This document shows, piece after piece, positions 49,206 through 58,200 of a DNA stretch of 64,000 bases. The stretch is taken from assembly GCA_965248635.1 (NCBI GenBank), contig OZ252114.1, positions 3,596,001 to 3,660,000 on the forward strand, given 5' to 3'. A program made the translations under genes and the position numbers. Position 1 is the first letter of the stretch, and every line of letters begins with the position of its first letter. The DNA is from CBDAPI01 sp965248635 (GTDB lineage Bacteria > Acidobacteriota > UBA6911 > RPQK01 > CBDAPI01). A model generated the notes under the pieces. That model saw nothing but the letters and a program-made list of their open reading frames with translations, was not told the DNA's origin and searched no databases.

Positions 49206-49569
49206 TAAGCAAACGCGGGATCGGTTGTTCCGGGAACTCACTGAAGGCCGAGCCGCTGGTGAGGGAATCCCGCAGCTGGTGGCCCGGATCCGGGACAAGA
49301 TCCCGGCAGGCCGCTACCAAGACGCCGCCACACGCGCCAAGGTGATCGCCCGGACCGAGACCAAGCATGCCCAACGCACATCGGTGCTTCGCGCCTGCAA
49401 AGAAAGCGGGGTCGTGACGCATATGCTGGTGCTGGATGACCGTCTGGGTCACGGAGACGAGGATTGCGCGTTCTGGAATGGATGGGTCTTGACGTTGGAG
49501 GATGCCCAGGAACTCGGAAATCAGGAGCACCCCAACGGCACTCGGGATTTCGCGCCTGTCATTCCGTAG
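49186..49569 (+). CDS. Phage head morphogenesis (MuF/SPP1 gp7-like) domain protein
   Basis: 127 aa from ATG 49186 with AGGAGGG 6 nt upstream. GLIDLDKQTRDRLFRELTEGR, ARIRDKIPAGRYQDAATRAKVIARTETKHAQRTSVLRAC and HPNGTRDFAPVIP match the MuF-type minor head domain. The same frame is open and family-like further upstream (GLPDPVAREIVATGG, from about 49120), where it overlaps the portal end. In relatives this domain can be fused to the portal. Here it is either a separate translated gene or a portal fusion split by a frameshift. Confidence 0.68.
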   Translation: MGLIDLDKQTRDRLFRELTEGRAAGEGIPQLVARIRDKIPAGRYQDAATRAKVIARTETKHAQRTSVLRACKESGVVTHMLVLDDRLGHGDEDCAFWNGWVLTLEDAQELGNQEHPNGTRDFAPVIP

Positions 49570-49581
49570 AAGGAGAAGCTC

Positions 49582-50325
49582 ATGGATTACAAATCGTTTC
49601 AGGTCAAGCAGCTGGAGGGAGACGGGACGGGGAGCGCCGTCTTTGCCACACTCAACGTGGTGGACAAGGACGGAGATGTCACTCTCCCTGAAGCCTTCGG
49701 AAAACAGACGGTGGTGATTGTCCCGACCCACAATTGGTCGAGCGTCCCTTTGGGCAAGGGCACGACGCGCGAAGCGGGAGACGAAGCCATTGTGGACTTC
49801 AAGCTGAACCTGGACTCCCCCACGGCCAAGGAATGGCACAGCGCCTTGAGGTTCGACCTGGAGCAAGGCCAGCCTTTGCAGGAGTGGTCCTACGGGTTCG
49901 ACATTCGGGAGAAGAGTAGGGGCGAATTCGAAGGGGAACAGGTGAGGTTTCTCAAATCTCTTCGAGTCCATGAGGCCAGCCCTGTTCTCGTGGGCGCTGG
50001 GGTCAATACCCGGACCCTGGCCCTTAAAGAACGTGGCATGAAACTATCCGATCAATTTCAGTTGGCCGAGAATGCCCTGGTGGAAACGCGAGCCGTTCTC
50101 ACCCGGATGAAGGCCGTTTTAGAGATGCGCCGGTCCGACCGCAAGAATCCTCTGTCGCCTGACAACAGAGGACGGCTGGAGGGCTTGGCCAAGCAGCTCG
50201 CCGAGATCCAATCGGATATCGAGATGCTGCTCAAGCAACCCGAAGAGTCCGTGGTCGACGGGGCGGCACTATTTGCTAGCTACCAGAGGACACTGGCCGA
50301 GATCGGAGGGCATCTGAGCGCGTAA
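49582..50325 (+). CDS. HK97-family prohead protease
   Basis: 247 aa from ATG 49582 with GAAGGAGAAG upstream. GSAVFATLNVVDKDGDVTLPEAF, VPTHNWSSVPLGKG (catalytic His), WSYGFDIREKS (catalytic Ser in the W/L-S-x-G/V-F context) and VHEASPVLVGAGVNTRTL are the U35 protease pattern. It cleaves scaffold and capsid N-termini during head maturation. The C-terminal ~85 residues are helical and scaffold-like. Confidence 0.87.
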   Translation: MDYKSFQVKQLEGDGTGSAVFATLNVVDKDGDVTLPEAFGKQTVVIVPTHNWSSVPLGKGTTREAGDEAIVDFKLNLDSPTAKEWHSALRFDLEQGQPLQEWSYGFDIREKSRGEFEGEQVRFLKSLRVHEASPVLVGAGVNTRTLALKERGMKLSDQFQLAENALVETRAVLTRMKAVLEMRRSDRKNPLSPDNRGRLEGLAKQLAEIQSDIEMLLKQPEESVVDGAALFASYQRTLAEIGGHLSA

Positions 50326-50359
50326 CGCTCAACTTCAACCAAAAAACAGGAACCGTCTC

Positions 50360-50391
50360 AAGGCGGCCTTTTCACAGGCCGTCTTTTTTTT
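50360..50391 (+). terminator. Rho-independent terminator between protease and capsid genes
   Basis: AGGCGGCC (50361-50368) and GGCCGTCT (50377-50384) form an 8-bp stem with one G-T wobble, followed by T8. It would separate capsid transcription from the packaging genes, or act as a read-through attenuator. Confidence 0.7.
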
Positions 50392-50414
50392 ATTGCCCAA
50401 AAGGAGGCAAAACC

Positions 50415-51680
50415 ATGAAGGAACTCATTGAAAAACGAAAGGAACTGGAAGCCAAAAGTGGCATCTTGTCCGCTGTTTTTAAGCAGGCGGGCGAGGAGAT
50501 GGATCTCTCCAAGGTCAAGAAGATTGGAGACCAGAACCTGAAGTCCTACACCACGGTCCAGATCTCTGAGGAGATCCGCAAGCTTAACGACGAGCTGACC
50601 GATCTGGGCAAGGATATCAACACGCTGGAGCTGGTCGAGAAGGCGTCCCAGGATGTCAAGGCGCTCCAAGAGCGGATCAAGACCCCGGTATCACCCTTCA
50701 CCCATCCCACGCCCAATGCGCCCAGCTCGGATCAGAAGAGCGGCTTCAAGGGTCTGGGAGATGCCATCGTGGCGTCGGATCTGTTCAAGAACCACCAGTC
50801 CGGGACCATGGAAGCTGGAGAAGTCCAGGGCTTCGGTCTGAAGGAACTCAAGACGCTCTTTCAGACCTCGGCTGGTTGGGAGCCGGAGTCTACCCGTATT
50901 GGCCGGCTGGTCGATGCCGTCACACGGCCCATTCAGGTGATCGACATCATCCCCAGCGGTCAGACCGGGCAGGCCTCCATCGTCTACATGGAGGAGACGA
51001 CCCGCACCCATGGCGCCGCCGAGCGGGCGGAAGCGGCGGCCTATGCCGAGAGCACCTTCGAGCTGGAGGAGAAAAGCTCTCCGGTTCGCTCCATCGGCGA
51101 CAGCGTGCCCGTGACGGACGAGCAGTTGGCCGACGTGCCCCAGGTACAGTCTTACTTGAATCAACGGCTGGCCTTCGGCGTGCGGCAACGCCTGGACGGT
51201 CAGGTTTTGAACGGGGACGGGACGGCTCCCAATCTGAGAGGCATCCTCAACACCACCGGCATTCAAACGGTTGCCAAGGGATCGGACCCCGTACCGGACG
51301 CCATCTACAAGGCCCTGACCAAGATTCGGGTCACGGGCCGGGCCATGCCCTCTCACGTGCTGGTTCACCCGAATGACTGGCAGGCGGTCCGTCTGTTGAG
51401 GACTTCCGATGGGATCTACATCTGGGGCAGCCCGTCCGAGTCGGGCCCGGAGCGCATCTGGGGCTTGCCCGTGGTCCAGACGGACGCCTTGACCGAGAAC
51501 ACGGCCCTGGTGGGGGATTTCCCCAACTTCTGCCAGCTCTTCGAGCGTCAGGGCCTCGATGTTCGGCTGGGCTTCGTCAATGACGACTTCACCAAGGGCA
51601 GGCAGACGATCCGGGCCGGGATGCGGGTGGCCTTCTTGGTCTACCGCGCCACGTCCTTTTCCACCATCACCGGCATCTAA
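50415..51680 (+). CDS. HK97-family major capsid protein
   Basis: 421 aa, AGGAGG ribosome site. The N-terminal ~130 residues are a charged helical scaffold (delta) domain (MKELIEKRKELEAKSGILSAV), followed by the shell: GWEPESTRIGRLVDAVTRPIQVID, TGQASIVYMEETTRTH, ESTFELEEKSSPVRSIGDSVPVTDEQLADVP, NGDGTAPNLRGILNTTGIQ and GRQTIRAGMRVAFLVYRATSF. The prohead protease upstream should remove the delta domain. It builds the icosahedral head. Confidence 0.92.
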   Translation: MKELIEKRKELEAKSGILSAVFKQAGEEMDLSKVKKIGDQNLKSYTTVQISEEIRKLNDELTDLGKDINTLELVEKASQDVKALQERIKTPVSPFTHPTPNAPSSDQKSGFKGLGDAIVASDLFKNHQSGTMEAGEVQGFGLKELKTLFQTSAGWEPESTRIGRLVDAVTRPIQVIDIIPSGQTGQASIVYMEETTRTHGAAERAEAAAYAESTFELEEKSSPVRSIGDSVPVTDEQLADVPQVQSYLNQRLAFGVRQRLDGQVLNGDGTAPNLRGILNTTGIQTVAKGSDPVPDAIYKALTKIRVTGRAMPSHVLVHPNDWQAVRLLRTSDGIYIWGSPSESGPERIWGLPVVQTDALTENTALVGDFPNFCQLFERQGLDVRLGFVNDDFTKGRQTIRAGMRVAFLVYRATSFSTITGI

Positions 51681-51757
51681 GGGAGAGACGGCCACCACTG
51701 ACAATCAGCTGCTGGTCCTGTACCTGAGCAAGGGCTAAAGCAAAGGAGGAACAACCC

Positions 51758-52102
51758 ATGGCAGACGTAGCCATTACCCCACAGAGGATTACGCGAAGTA
51801 AGCTGGAGGCCGCCTATACAGGGTCTTTGAGCACGACGGACACCTACAAGTTCAAAAACGACGGCAAGGTGGTCTTGCATTTCAAGAAGACCGGAGCGGG
51901 AGAGTGCACCGTGACGGTGACCACGCCCCGCACGGTCGATGGACTGGCCGTGGCCGATCGGACGTTTACCGTCCCGGCCACGACAGGAGACGTGTTCGCG
52001 GGGCCGTTCCCACCGTTTGATTACAACGACGGGGATAACAACCTCAGCTTCACTGTATCGGAGGTGACGGGCCTGAGCGTAGCGGCCTTGAGGATCGACT
52101 GA
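51758..52102 (+). CDS. Small beta-rich phage head-associated protein
   Basis: 114 aa, AGGAGG ribosome site. Beta-strand-rich: TYKFKNDGKVVLHFKKTGAGECTVTVTT, then DNNLSFTVSEVTGLSVAALRI. Position directly after the capsid and small size suit a head decoration or stabilisation protein. No signature beyond that. Confidence 0.55.
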   Translation: MADVAITPQRITRSKLEAAYTGSLSTTDTYKFKNDGKVVLHFKKTGAGECTVTVTTPRTVDGLAVADRTFTVPATTGDVFAGPFPPFDYNDGDNNLSFTVSEVTGLSVAALRID

Positions 52103-52428
52103 TGGCGTTCACCATCAAGACAAGGAGAGACCCAATGGAGAAGGAAACACTAGGAGGAGTCCAGACGTTTTACATCGCCGATGAGCGCCTGTGGCTGACC
52201 GAGGACAAGACGGAGGTGGTCAAGGACGGAAATCCAAAAGCCGCCACCCTTTACGCCTCGCCTGGGACGCGCATCCCCGAAGAGGCCGCTGTCCGCTTCG
52301 GGCTGGTGAAAGGCGAGAAGGAGAAAGAGATGAAATCGAAGTCCGGCGAGAAGGCGGCAAAGCAGGCCCCTAACAAGGCATACAAGCTGTTTACCACTAA
52401 GGGCAAGAAGAAGACCGCTCAGAAGTAG
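52102..52428 (+). CDS. Hypothetical phage protein
   Basis: 108 aa, start overlapping the previous stop by one base; ATG 52135 is an alternative. GGVQTFYIADERLWLTEDKTEVV and a Lys-rich disordered tail (KEKEMKSKSGEKAAKQAPNK). Unknown function in the head-tail junction gene block. Confidence 0.5.
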   Translation: MAFTIKTRRDPMEKETLGGVQTFYIADERLWLTEDKTEVVKDGNPKAATLYASPGTRIPEEAAVRFGLVKGEKEKEMKSKSGEKAAKQAPNKAYKLFTTKGKKKTAQK

Positions 52429-52437
52429 GAGAGTGCC

Positions 52438-52728
52438 GTGCTCACCCTGGATGAACTCAAGGCGCTCTTGGAGACGGACCTTTCAGACAGTGCGCTCCAG
52501 GTCTACCTGGATGACGCCGAAGCCGAGATCGTCTTGCGGTACGGGGAAGACGCCGAGGATGCGGCCCGGCGAAAGCGGGTGCAGTTGGATCTGGTGAAGC
52601 TGGCCATCGAGTACCGCGCCCTGAAACGGGAAGAGTCGGGGAACTACGAGGCGGAGTTTCCTGACTATGAGCAGGAGCGGGCGAAGATTCTCTCGCGCCT
52701 GAGCCACGGCTTCGGGTGGTGGGCATGA
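52438..52728 (+). CDS. Head-tail connector (gp6-like)
   Basis: 96 aa from GTG 52438. Helical: MLTLDELKALLETDLSDSALQVYLDDAEAEIVLRYG then RVQLDLVKLAIEYRALKREESGN. This matches the small gp6-like adaptor ring protein that sits under the portal in HK97-type phages. ATGA overlap with the next gene. Confidence 0.68.
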   Translation: MLTLDELKALLETDLSDSALQVYLDDAEAEIVLRYGEDAEDAARRKRVQLDLVKLAIEYRALKREESGNYEAEFPDYEQERAKILSRLSHGFGWWA

Positions 52729-53066
52729 GCGTGAGATCCCGAATGAGCATGCGGATGGTCATTGAGAGGAGCGCCAAGACGGGAGAAGACGAAGATGGCC
52801 ACCCGATCATTGCCTGGTCCCCTTGGGCAACCGTGCCCTGTTATGCCTGGAGCCAAAGCCGGAAAGAACTCGTCGACGGCAACAAGACCGTCGTCATCGA
52901 AGACCTGCGGGCGCTGATTCCCGTCTCCACCGATCTCACGGAATCCGACCGGGTGGCCCGCATTGAGGACCGGCTGGAGAGGATCTTGTTTGCCGGTTCT
53001 TTGCGCATTGAAGCGGTCCAGCGCATGCCTCATCACCAGGAACTGATGCTGGAGAAGATTACCTGA
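52725..53066 (+). CDS. Phage head closure / head-tail adaptor protein
   Basis: 113 aa from ATG 52725. Beta-barrel-like pattern: RMVIERSAKTGEDEDGHPIIAW, KTVVIEDLRALIPVSTDLTESDRVARIEDRLERILFAGSLRIEAV. Equivalent in position and size to head-closure proteins. The first of a tight run of overlapping small genes. Confidence 0.6.
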   Translation: MSVRSRMSMRMVIERSAKTGEDEDGHPIIAWSPWATVPCYAWSQSRKELVDGNKTVVIEDLRALIPVSTDLTESDRVARIEDRLERILFAGSLRIEAVQRMPHHQELMLEKIT

Positions 53067-53395
53067 TGGCCTTTCGCTGGTTCGGAGACAAGGTGAAACG
53101 CAAGGCTCGGCGAGCCGCCAAGGACGCGATCAACGAGACCATGGCCGAGGCGGTGCGCCATGCCAAGCGCAAGCGCAACCACCCCGGCTGGAAGAACCGC
53201 ACGGGTACCGCCGAAGGCAGTATTCGGATCATCGAGTTTGCCCATCGGGAAGGAAGCCGAACCGTGGGCCTGTGGGGATCGATTGGCGTCGACTACATGA
53301 TCTGGCTGGAACTCAAGCACGGTTCGGCGCTTCGCAGTGCGGGCGACGCCACCTATTCGAACTTTAAGGATCGCCTCCGAGCAGCCATGTCATGA
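53066..53395 (+). CDS. HK97 gp10-like tail-completion protein
   Basis: 109 aa, start overlapping the previous stop. KRKARRAAKDAINETMAEAVRHAKRKRNH (helical), GWKNRTGTAEGSIRIIEF, GLWGSIGVDYMIWLELKHGSALRS: the 'R-T-G-x-L-x-x-S ... Y-x-x-x-x-E-x-G' layout of gp10-like neck/tail proteins. Confidence 0.65.
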   Translation: MAFRWFGDKVKRKARRAAKDAINETMAEAVRHAKRKRNHPGWKNRTGTAEGSIRIIEFAHREGSRTVGLWGSIGVDYMIWLELKHGSALRSAGDATYSNFKDRLRAAMS

Positions 53396-53823
53396 GCCAG
53401 ATCCCAGACGCCTTGGCCGCGCTTCGCGGCATCCTGAAGGCCGATGCCACTATCGCTTCCCTGCTCAGCCAGCGGGTGTTCAACGAGGAGCTGCCTGCCG
53501 CCGAGTCCGGCTCCATGCCCAGAGAGGCCATTGTCTTGAAGCTGGCCGGAGGCGGTACTGGGATAGGTTCTCGCGGCTATGTGCCCATCGGCACGATCCG
53601 CGTGGATGTTTTCTGCTACGGAGGAACCCCTTCTGGAGCTCGGCGGTTGTGGAGGGCCGTGCATCCGGTCTTCAAGTCCATCAAAAGAAAGTCTCAGGAT
53701 GGGGTCCTGATCCATTCCTGTTTGCAGTCCAGCGGTCCCATTTCCCTGCGTGACGGGGACACCGAGTGGCCGCTGGTTTTTGAATCTTGGCAAGTGATCG
53801 CCGCCGAAGTCACGGCGGCCTGA
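53392..53823 (+). CDS. Phage tail terminator-like protein (DUF3168-type)
   Basis: 143 aa, ATGA overlap upstream. ALAALRGILKADATIASLLSQRVFNEELP, then beta strands (GTIRVDVFCYGGTPSGARRLWRAVHPVF). Position before the tail tube gene fits a tail terminator. Confidence 0.6.
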   Translation: MSQIPDALAALRGILKADATIASLLSQRVFNEELPAAESGSMPREAIVLKLAGGGTGIGSRGYVPIGTIRVDVFCYGGTPSGARRLWRAVHPVFKSIKRKSQDGVLIHSCLQSSGPISLRDGDTEWPLVFESWQVIAAEVTAA

Positions 53824-53841
53824 ATCTGGAGGTAAAAAAAC

Positions 53842-54429
53842 ATGTCCGAACCCAATGAAATCTTGATTTCTCTCTTTGATGTCTATCTGGCCCCGGTGGG
53901 GGAAGCCTTCCCGGACGTCGATGACACCCCCGATGGCAACTGGTCCCTGCTGGGAAGCGGCGGGAATCTCAGTATGGGAGAAGAAGGATTGACCATCACC
54001 CACACGCAACAGGTGGACCTGCACCGTACCTATGGCTCCACGGGACCACGCAAGGCTTCGAGGTCCTCTGAGGATCTGATGATTGCCTTTACCCTGGTGG
54101 ACCTGACGCTGGAGGAGTACACCCGCGCCCTCAACAACGTGGCGGTCACGGACGTGGCGGCGGGCACCGGAACCCCCGGCTATCGCCATATCAACCTGCA
54201 CCGGGGAAGAGACGTCTACCGCATGGCTCTTTTGGCCCGGGGAGAGCTTAGCGTCTACGGCAATGGGCTCAACGGCCAGTACGAGGTGCCCATCGCCGTT
54301 CAGACGGGCAGCCCGGCCCCGGCCTTCACCAAGACCGATATGGCCGGACTCGCGTTGGAGTTCACGGCCCTGGAGGATGCCACTAACAAATTCGGACGCC
54401 TGGTTATGCAGGACGCCGTAGCCCTGTAA
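53842..54429 (+). CDS. Phage major tail (tube) protein
   Basis: 195 aa, GGAGG ribosome site. EILISLFDVYLAPVGEAFPDVDD, LTITHTQQVDLHRTYGSTGPRK, LMIAFTLVDLTLEEYTRALNNV, NGLNGQYEVPIAVQTGSPAPAF and LALEFTALEDATNKFGRLV are typical of siphovirus tail tube proteins. It precedes the chaperones and tape measure as expected. Confidence 0.78.
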   Translation: MSEPNEILISLFDVYLAPVGEAFPDVDDTPDGNWSLLGSGGNLSMGEEGLTITHTQQVDLHRTYGSTGPRKASRSSEDLMIAFTLVDLTLEEYTRALNNVAVTDVAAGTGTPGYRHINLHRGRDVYRMALLARGELSVYGNGLNGQYEVPIAVQTGSPAPAFTKTDMAGLALEFTALEDATNKFGRLVMQDAVAL

Positions 54430-54431
54430 GG

Positions 54432-54659
54432 TTGAGCGACACGGCTGAAAGGGTCATAGCCGCTGCTGGCGCCAAGGCCCTCCGACAATCCATCCGGGAG
54501 CACAAGCGGCAACTGAACTGGCATCGACGCCAGGTCCGCGATCTCTCGGAGTCCCTGGCCAGGTTGCGGGAGACATGCGACCGGTTGGGGATCAAACTCG
54601 TCATTCAAAGCGAAGAAAGGAAGAACTTTCATGGCAAAGAAAATCCCAAGCATCACTGA
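54432..54659 (+). CDS. Small hypothetical phage protein
   Basis: 75 aa from TTG 54432, just after the tail tube stop. Helical and basic (IREHKRQLNWHRRQVRDLSESLARLRETCDRLGI). Overlaps the next gene's start. Unknown role within the tail block. Confidence 0.45.
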   Translation: MSDTAERVIAAAGAKALRQSIREHKRQLNWHRRQVRDLSESLARLRETCDRLGIKLVIQSEERKNFHGKENPKHH

Positions 54660-55044
54660 ATCCGAACCCATTCAAGTCAAAATTTACGGAGACTTGTATT
54701 CCCTCAAACCTGGGGAAGACCTTCCGTTCCACGTTCAACACCGCCTCGCACGTCTAGGGAAAGAGATTAAAGCATTGGCGGAGCTTCCGGATAAAGCGGA
54801 CGAGTGGTACGAAGAAAAATATGCAAAAGTCGATCGGATGATGGTGGAAGCCATGGGGGAACTGTTCTACGAGTACACCGATAAGGCCAAGGCTGCAGTG
54901 AGTCGATTGACTGAGAGGCAACGCTCGGAGCTAATCGGCCTGGTTTTCCCAAAGGAGGCGGAAGAGGAGGCTCCGCCAAAGAAGAAATCGAAATCCTCCC
55001 GCGTCTCCAAAGGTTCTACGGCGGCCGCCCGCAAGACTGGCTAG
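54631..55044 (+). CDS. Tail assembly chaperone G-like protein
   Basis: 137 aa. SEPIQVKIYGDLYSLKPGEDLPFHV, KVDRMMVEAMGELFYEYTDKAKAAVSRL, then a Lys/Ser-rich tail. Position, size and the overlapping downstream frame match lambda gpG and its frameshift product gpGT. A TTTCCCAAAG slip site lies at 54945-54954. Confidence 0.7.
   Translation: MAKKIPSITESEPIQVKIYGDLYSLKPGEDLPFHVQHRLARLGKEIKALAELPDKADEWYEEKYAKVDRMMVEAMGELFYEYTDKAKAAVSRLTERQRSELIGLVFPKEAEEEAPPKKKSKSSRVSKGSTAAARKTG
54945..54954 (+). promoter_or_regulatory. Programmed -1 frameshift slippery site (TTTCCCA / CCCAAAG)
   Basis: In the zero frame this reads ...TTC CCA AAG. Both T-TTC-CCA and C-CCA-AAG are X-XXY-YYZ heptamers. A -1 slip leads without a stop through KEEIEILPRLQRFYGGRPQDW into the next gene, giving a ~218-aa G-T fusion. 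Confidence 0.68.
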
Positions 55045-55046
55045 AG

Positions 55047-55286
55047 ATGCCCTGGAGCCTGATCCAGAAGTATCTAAAGATGCTGCCCATACTGCAGGCT
55101 GAGGAAGCCTTGATTCAGGTTACGGCGGTTGCCGCTGGGTCCGGTACGCTCAAGGACCCGAAAAGCATCCTCAATCAGTGGCAAAAGCAAGCCCAACGCC
55201 ACAGATCCACCACACCTAAGAAGATGACCAAAGAGCAACTCAAGATCACGGCCCTGGCCATGGGACTCGAAGTGGAGGAACGATAA
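55047..55286 (+). CDS. Tail assembly chaperone T-like extension
   Basis: 79 aa from ATG 55047 if translated alone (MPWSLIQKYLKMLPILQAEEALIQVTA). The frame is open and protein-like ~90 bases further upstream (FYGGRPQDWLE), so the natural product is most likely the -1 frameshift fusion with the 54631 gene. It ends just before the tape measure gene. Confidence 0.65.
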   Translation: MPWSLIQKYLKMLPILQAEEALIQVTAVAAGSGTLKDPKSILNQWQKQAQRHRSTTPKKMTKEQLKITALAMGLEVEER

Positions 55287-55289
55287 GCC

Positions 55290-58200
55290 ATGCCTGAGTC
55301 TATAGGTGGAGCTGTCTTCGAGATCTGGACCGATGATGTGAAGCTGGAGCGCGGAATCCAGTCTGCCAGGGAGAAGGCCAAGCAGCTCAGCGGCGATTTT
55401 GGAAGGCTCGGAAAGAAGATCGAAAGCAGTCTAAAGAGAGCCCACTTCGAGCGTTTGGGCAAGCAGCTGACCAGTGTCGGAAAGAAACTGACACTCGGCT
55501 TGACCGCTCCGATTACCGCCTTCGCCGCGTTAACCATCAAGACTTTTGGCGATTTCGATCAAGCCATGACCGAGTCCACGGCCATCATGGGGAAATTGTC
55601 CGACGAGATGAAGAATCGCATGACCGACGCTGCAAAAGAAATTGCTAAGCAAACCACCTTCTCGGCAACAGAAGCCGCTGAGTCGTTCTTCTTTCTCGCC
55701 TCGGCTGGACTTTCTGCCGAGCAGTCCATAGCCGCTTTACCCCGAGTGGCGAAGTTTGCCCAAGCCGGTGCCTTTGACATGGCACGGGCCACCGACTTGC
55801 TGACCGATGCGCAATCGGCCCTGGGCCTGACGGTCGAAGACACGGCGCAGAACATGGAGAACATGAACCGCGTCTCCGACGTGCTGGTCAAGGCCAACAC
55901 GCTGGCGAATGCGAAAGTCCATGAGTTTTCCGAAGCGCTGACGAATCGGGCCGGCGTTGCACTACGCTCGCTGAACAAGGATTTGGAAGAAGGCGTTGCT
56001 GTTCTGGGCGTCTTTGCCGATCAGGGTATCAAGGGGCAACGAGCAGGTGAACAGCTGAGCATCGTCCTGCGCGATCTGCAAACCGCCTCCTTGGACAACA
56101 AAGAAGCTTTCCAGGCAGCCAACGTGGCCGTCTTCGACCAAGCTGAAAAAATGCGTAACCTAGCCGACATTACCGACGACTTGACGCGTCGATTGGCTCC
56201 GATGACGGATGAGCAAAAGAAGGCTGAGCTAGCCATGCTCGGGTTTCAGGATCGAAGTCAAGCCGCTATTTTGCAGCTTGTCGGTCTAGGGGGCCAAATC
56301 CGCAAGTATGAAGAGGAACTCAGAAATGCCGGCGGTATCACTGAGGAAGTGTCCGAGAAGCAACTGGAAGGCTTAAATGCCAAGCTAAAACAGCTATGGA
56401 ATGCGATCACAAATCTTCAGATTTCCATCGGTGAAGCCGGACTCTTGGATTTTGTCGCTGATCTCGTGAAGAGCCTCACGGGATTTATTTCAAGGCTATC
56501 TGAACTCAACCCTGCAATCCTCAAATGGGGGACGGTTATTGCAGGCGTGGCTGCCGCTATCGGTCCCGTTTTGATTGCTCTAGGTGCAATGCTTCCGGCC
56601 ATCACTGCGATCACGGGCGCAATTGCCGGTGCAGGAGGCTTAGTTGCTGTCCTGACTGCGGGCGGCGGAGTGCTGATCGGGCCGGTTGGCTGGATAGCGG
56701 CAATAGGCGCAGCGACTTACGCGCTCGGAAGCTTCTTGGATAAATTCGAGTGGTGGCGAAGGGAAACACTGAGAACTAAACAAGGGGCCGAAAAGCTAAA
56801 CGAGGAGTTGCTGGAACTCGGCATTGTCGTAGAACGGGGGGAGCTAAGAATAGATCACTGGGCCGATAAGTTGATTGAGGCAGCACAGAAGGCCGGCATC
56901 TTGGGAGAAGACTTCCGCAGATTATCCACGGACGTCGAAAGCACCGGGGCAGCATCCACGGAATCTAAAAATCAATTTGAAGAGCTGATGGCGAAGATTT
57001 CCGAGTCTTCACAGAAATTCGTTGACTTTAGTAAAACGGCCCGTGACGCGAATATTCCAGTCAATGCCTTAACGAAATCACAAGAAGAACTGGCGGACCG
57101 GCTCAAAGACCTCCAGGCCTTGCCGAAAGAGGTGGCCGAGCAGATTGCCTTTCTGGAGCGGGCAGGGTTTTCTGCTGAACAACAGTTTGCTTTGCTCTCT
57201 GGAAGACTGGATGAACTGGTACGAGCGTCCGAATTGGTGAAACTTCAAATCCCCGACTCGGCCCAGGAGCTTATCGAGTTTGGCGAAGCGGCCCAGGCGT
57301 CGCAGAAACAGTTCCACAAATCGATGGACAAGATTGGCGAAAGCATCAAAGGCCAGGCCGGTGAGATGGGGAAGCTGATCAAGAACACCGATTCCTGGGG
57401 AAAATCTGTCACCGGTTTGGAGAAGAAGCTCAAGGAGAAACTCAAGACCCTGGCCAAGCTGGAGAAGGACGCCGCCAAAATCTTCAAGGCGACAGGACAA
57501 AACATCCAGGGATTCCAGCAATGGGGCAAGGGCACGTCTGAACTACGGGAGCGGATCGAGCGTCTCTCAGAGACTCTCAACGCCGGTCGAGAACGGATGA
57601 CGGCCCTCAAGGAAAGAGCCGAAGCCCTGAAGGTGTCCATCGAGGCCGACGAGCGGGCATTTCTAGATCTTCAGGAGCGCATTCGGAAAGTGACCGGGAA
57701 GGAACTAAAGGGCTTCCAAAAGGCGGCGGACAAGGTCAAGGATTCGATAGACAAAAAGAAGGGGGCCTTGGTCAGAGTTCAAGGCGAATACGACAATCTG
57801 GCTGATGTCGTGGAGGCGTCCGAGGGGCAGCTGGAGCACCTGAACGAGACGCTGGATGATCACAAGAACAACCTGGGGGATGTTGGGGAGGCAGCAAAGG
57901 GGATGGCCAAGGACCACCAGGAGGCCATTGATGAAGCCGCCCGCGAAGCCGAACGCCTGACCCGCGTCTGGGAAGAAACCATGGGCAACGTGGTGGCTTC
58001 GATCTCGGAGAACCTCACCGACGCCCTGTTCGAGGCCAAGAATTTCGCCGACGGAATGAAAAAGACCTTTAAGGAAATGGCAAAGGGACTGGTTCAGTTG
58101 TTGATTGCCGAGCTGTTTTCCCCTCTACGAGATTTGATGCTGGGTCTTGGGCAAAGCATCCGCAAGTGGCTCTTCGGGGGCCAGGGAGGATTGACTGGAG

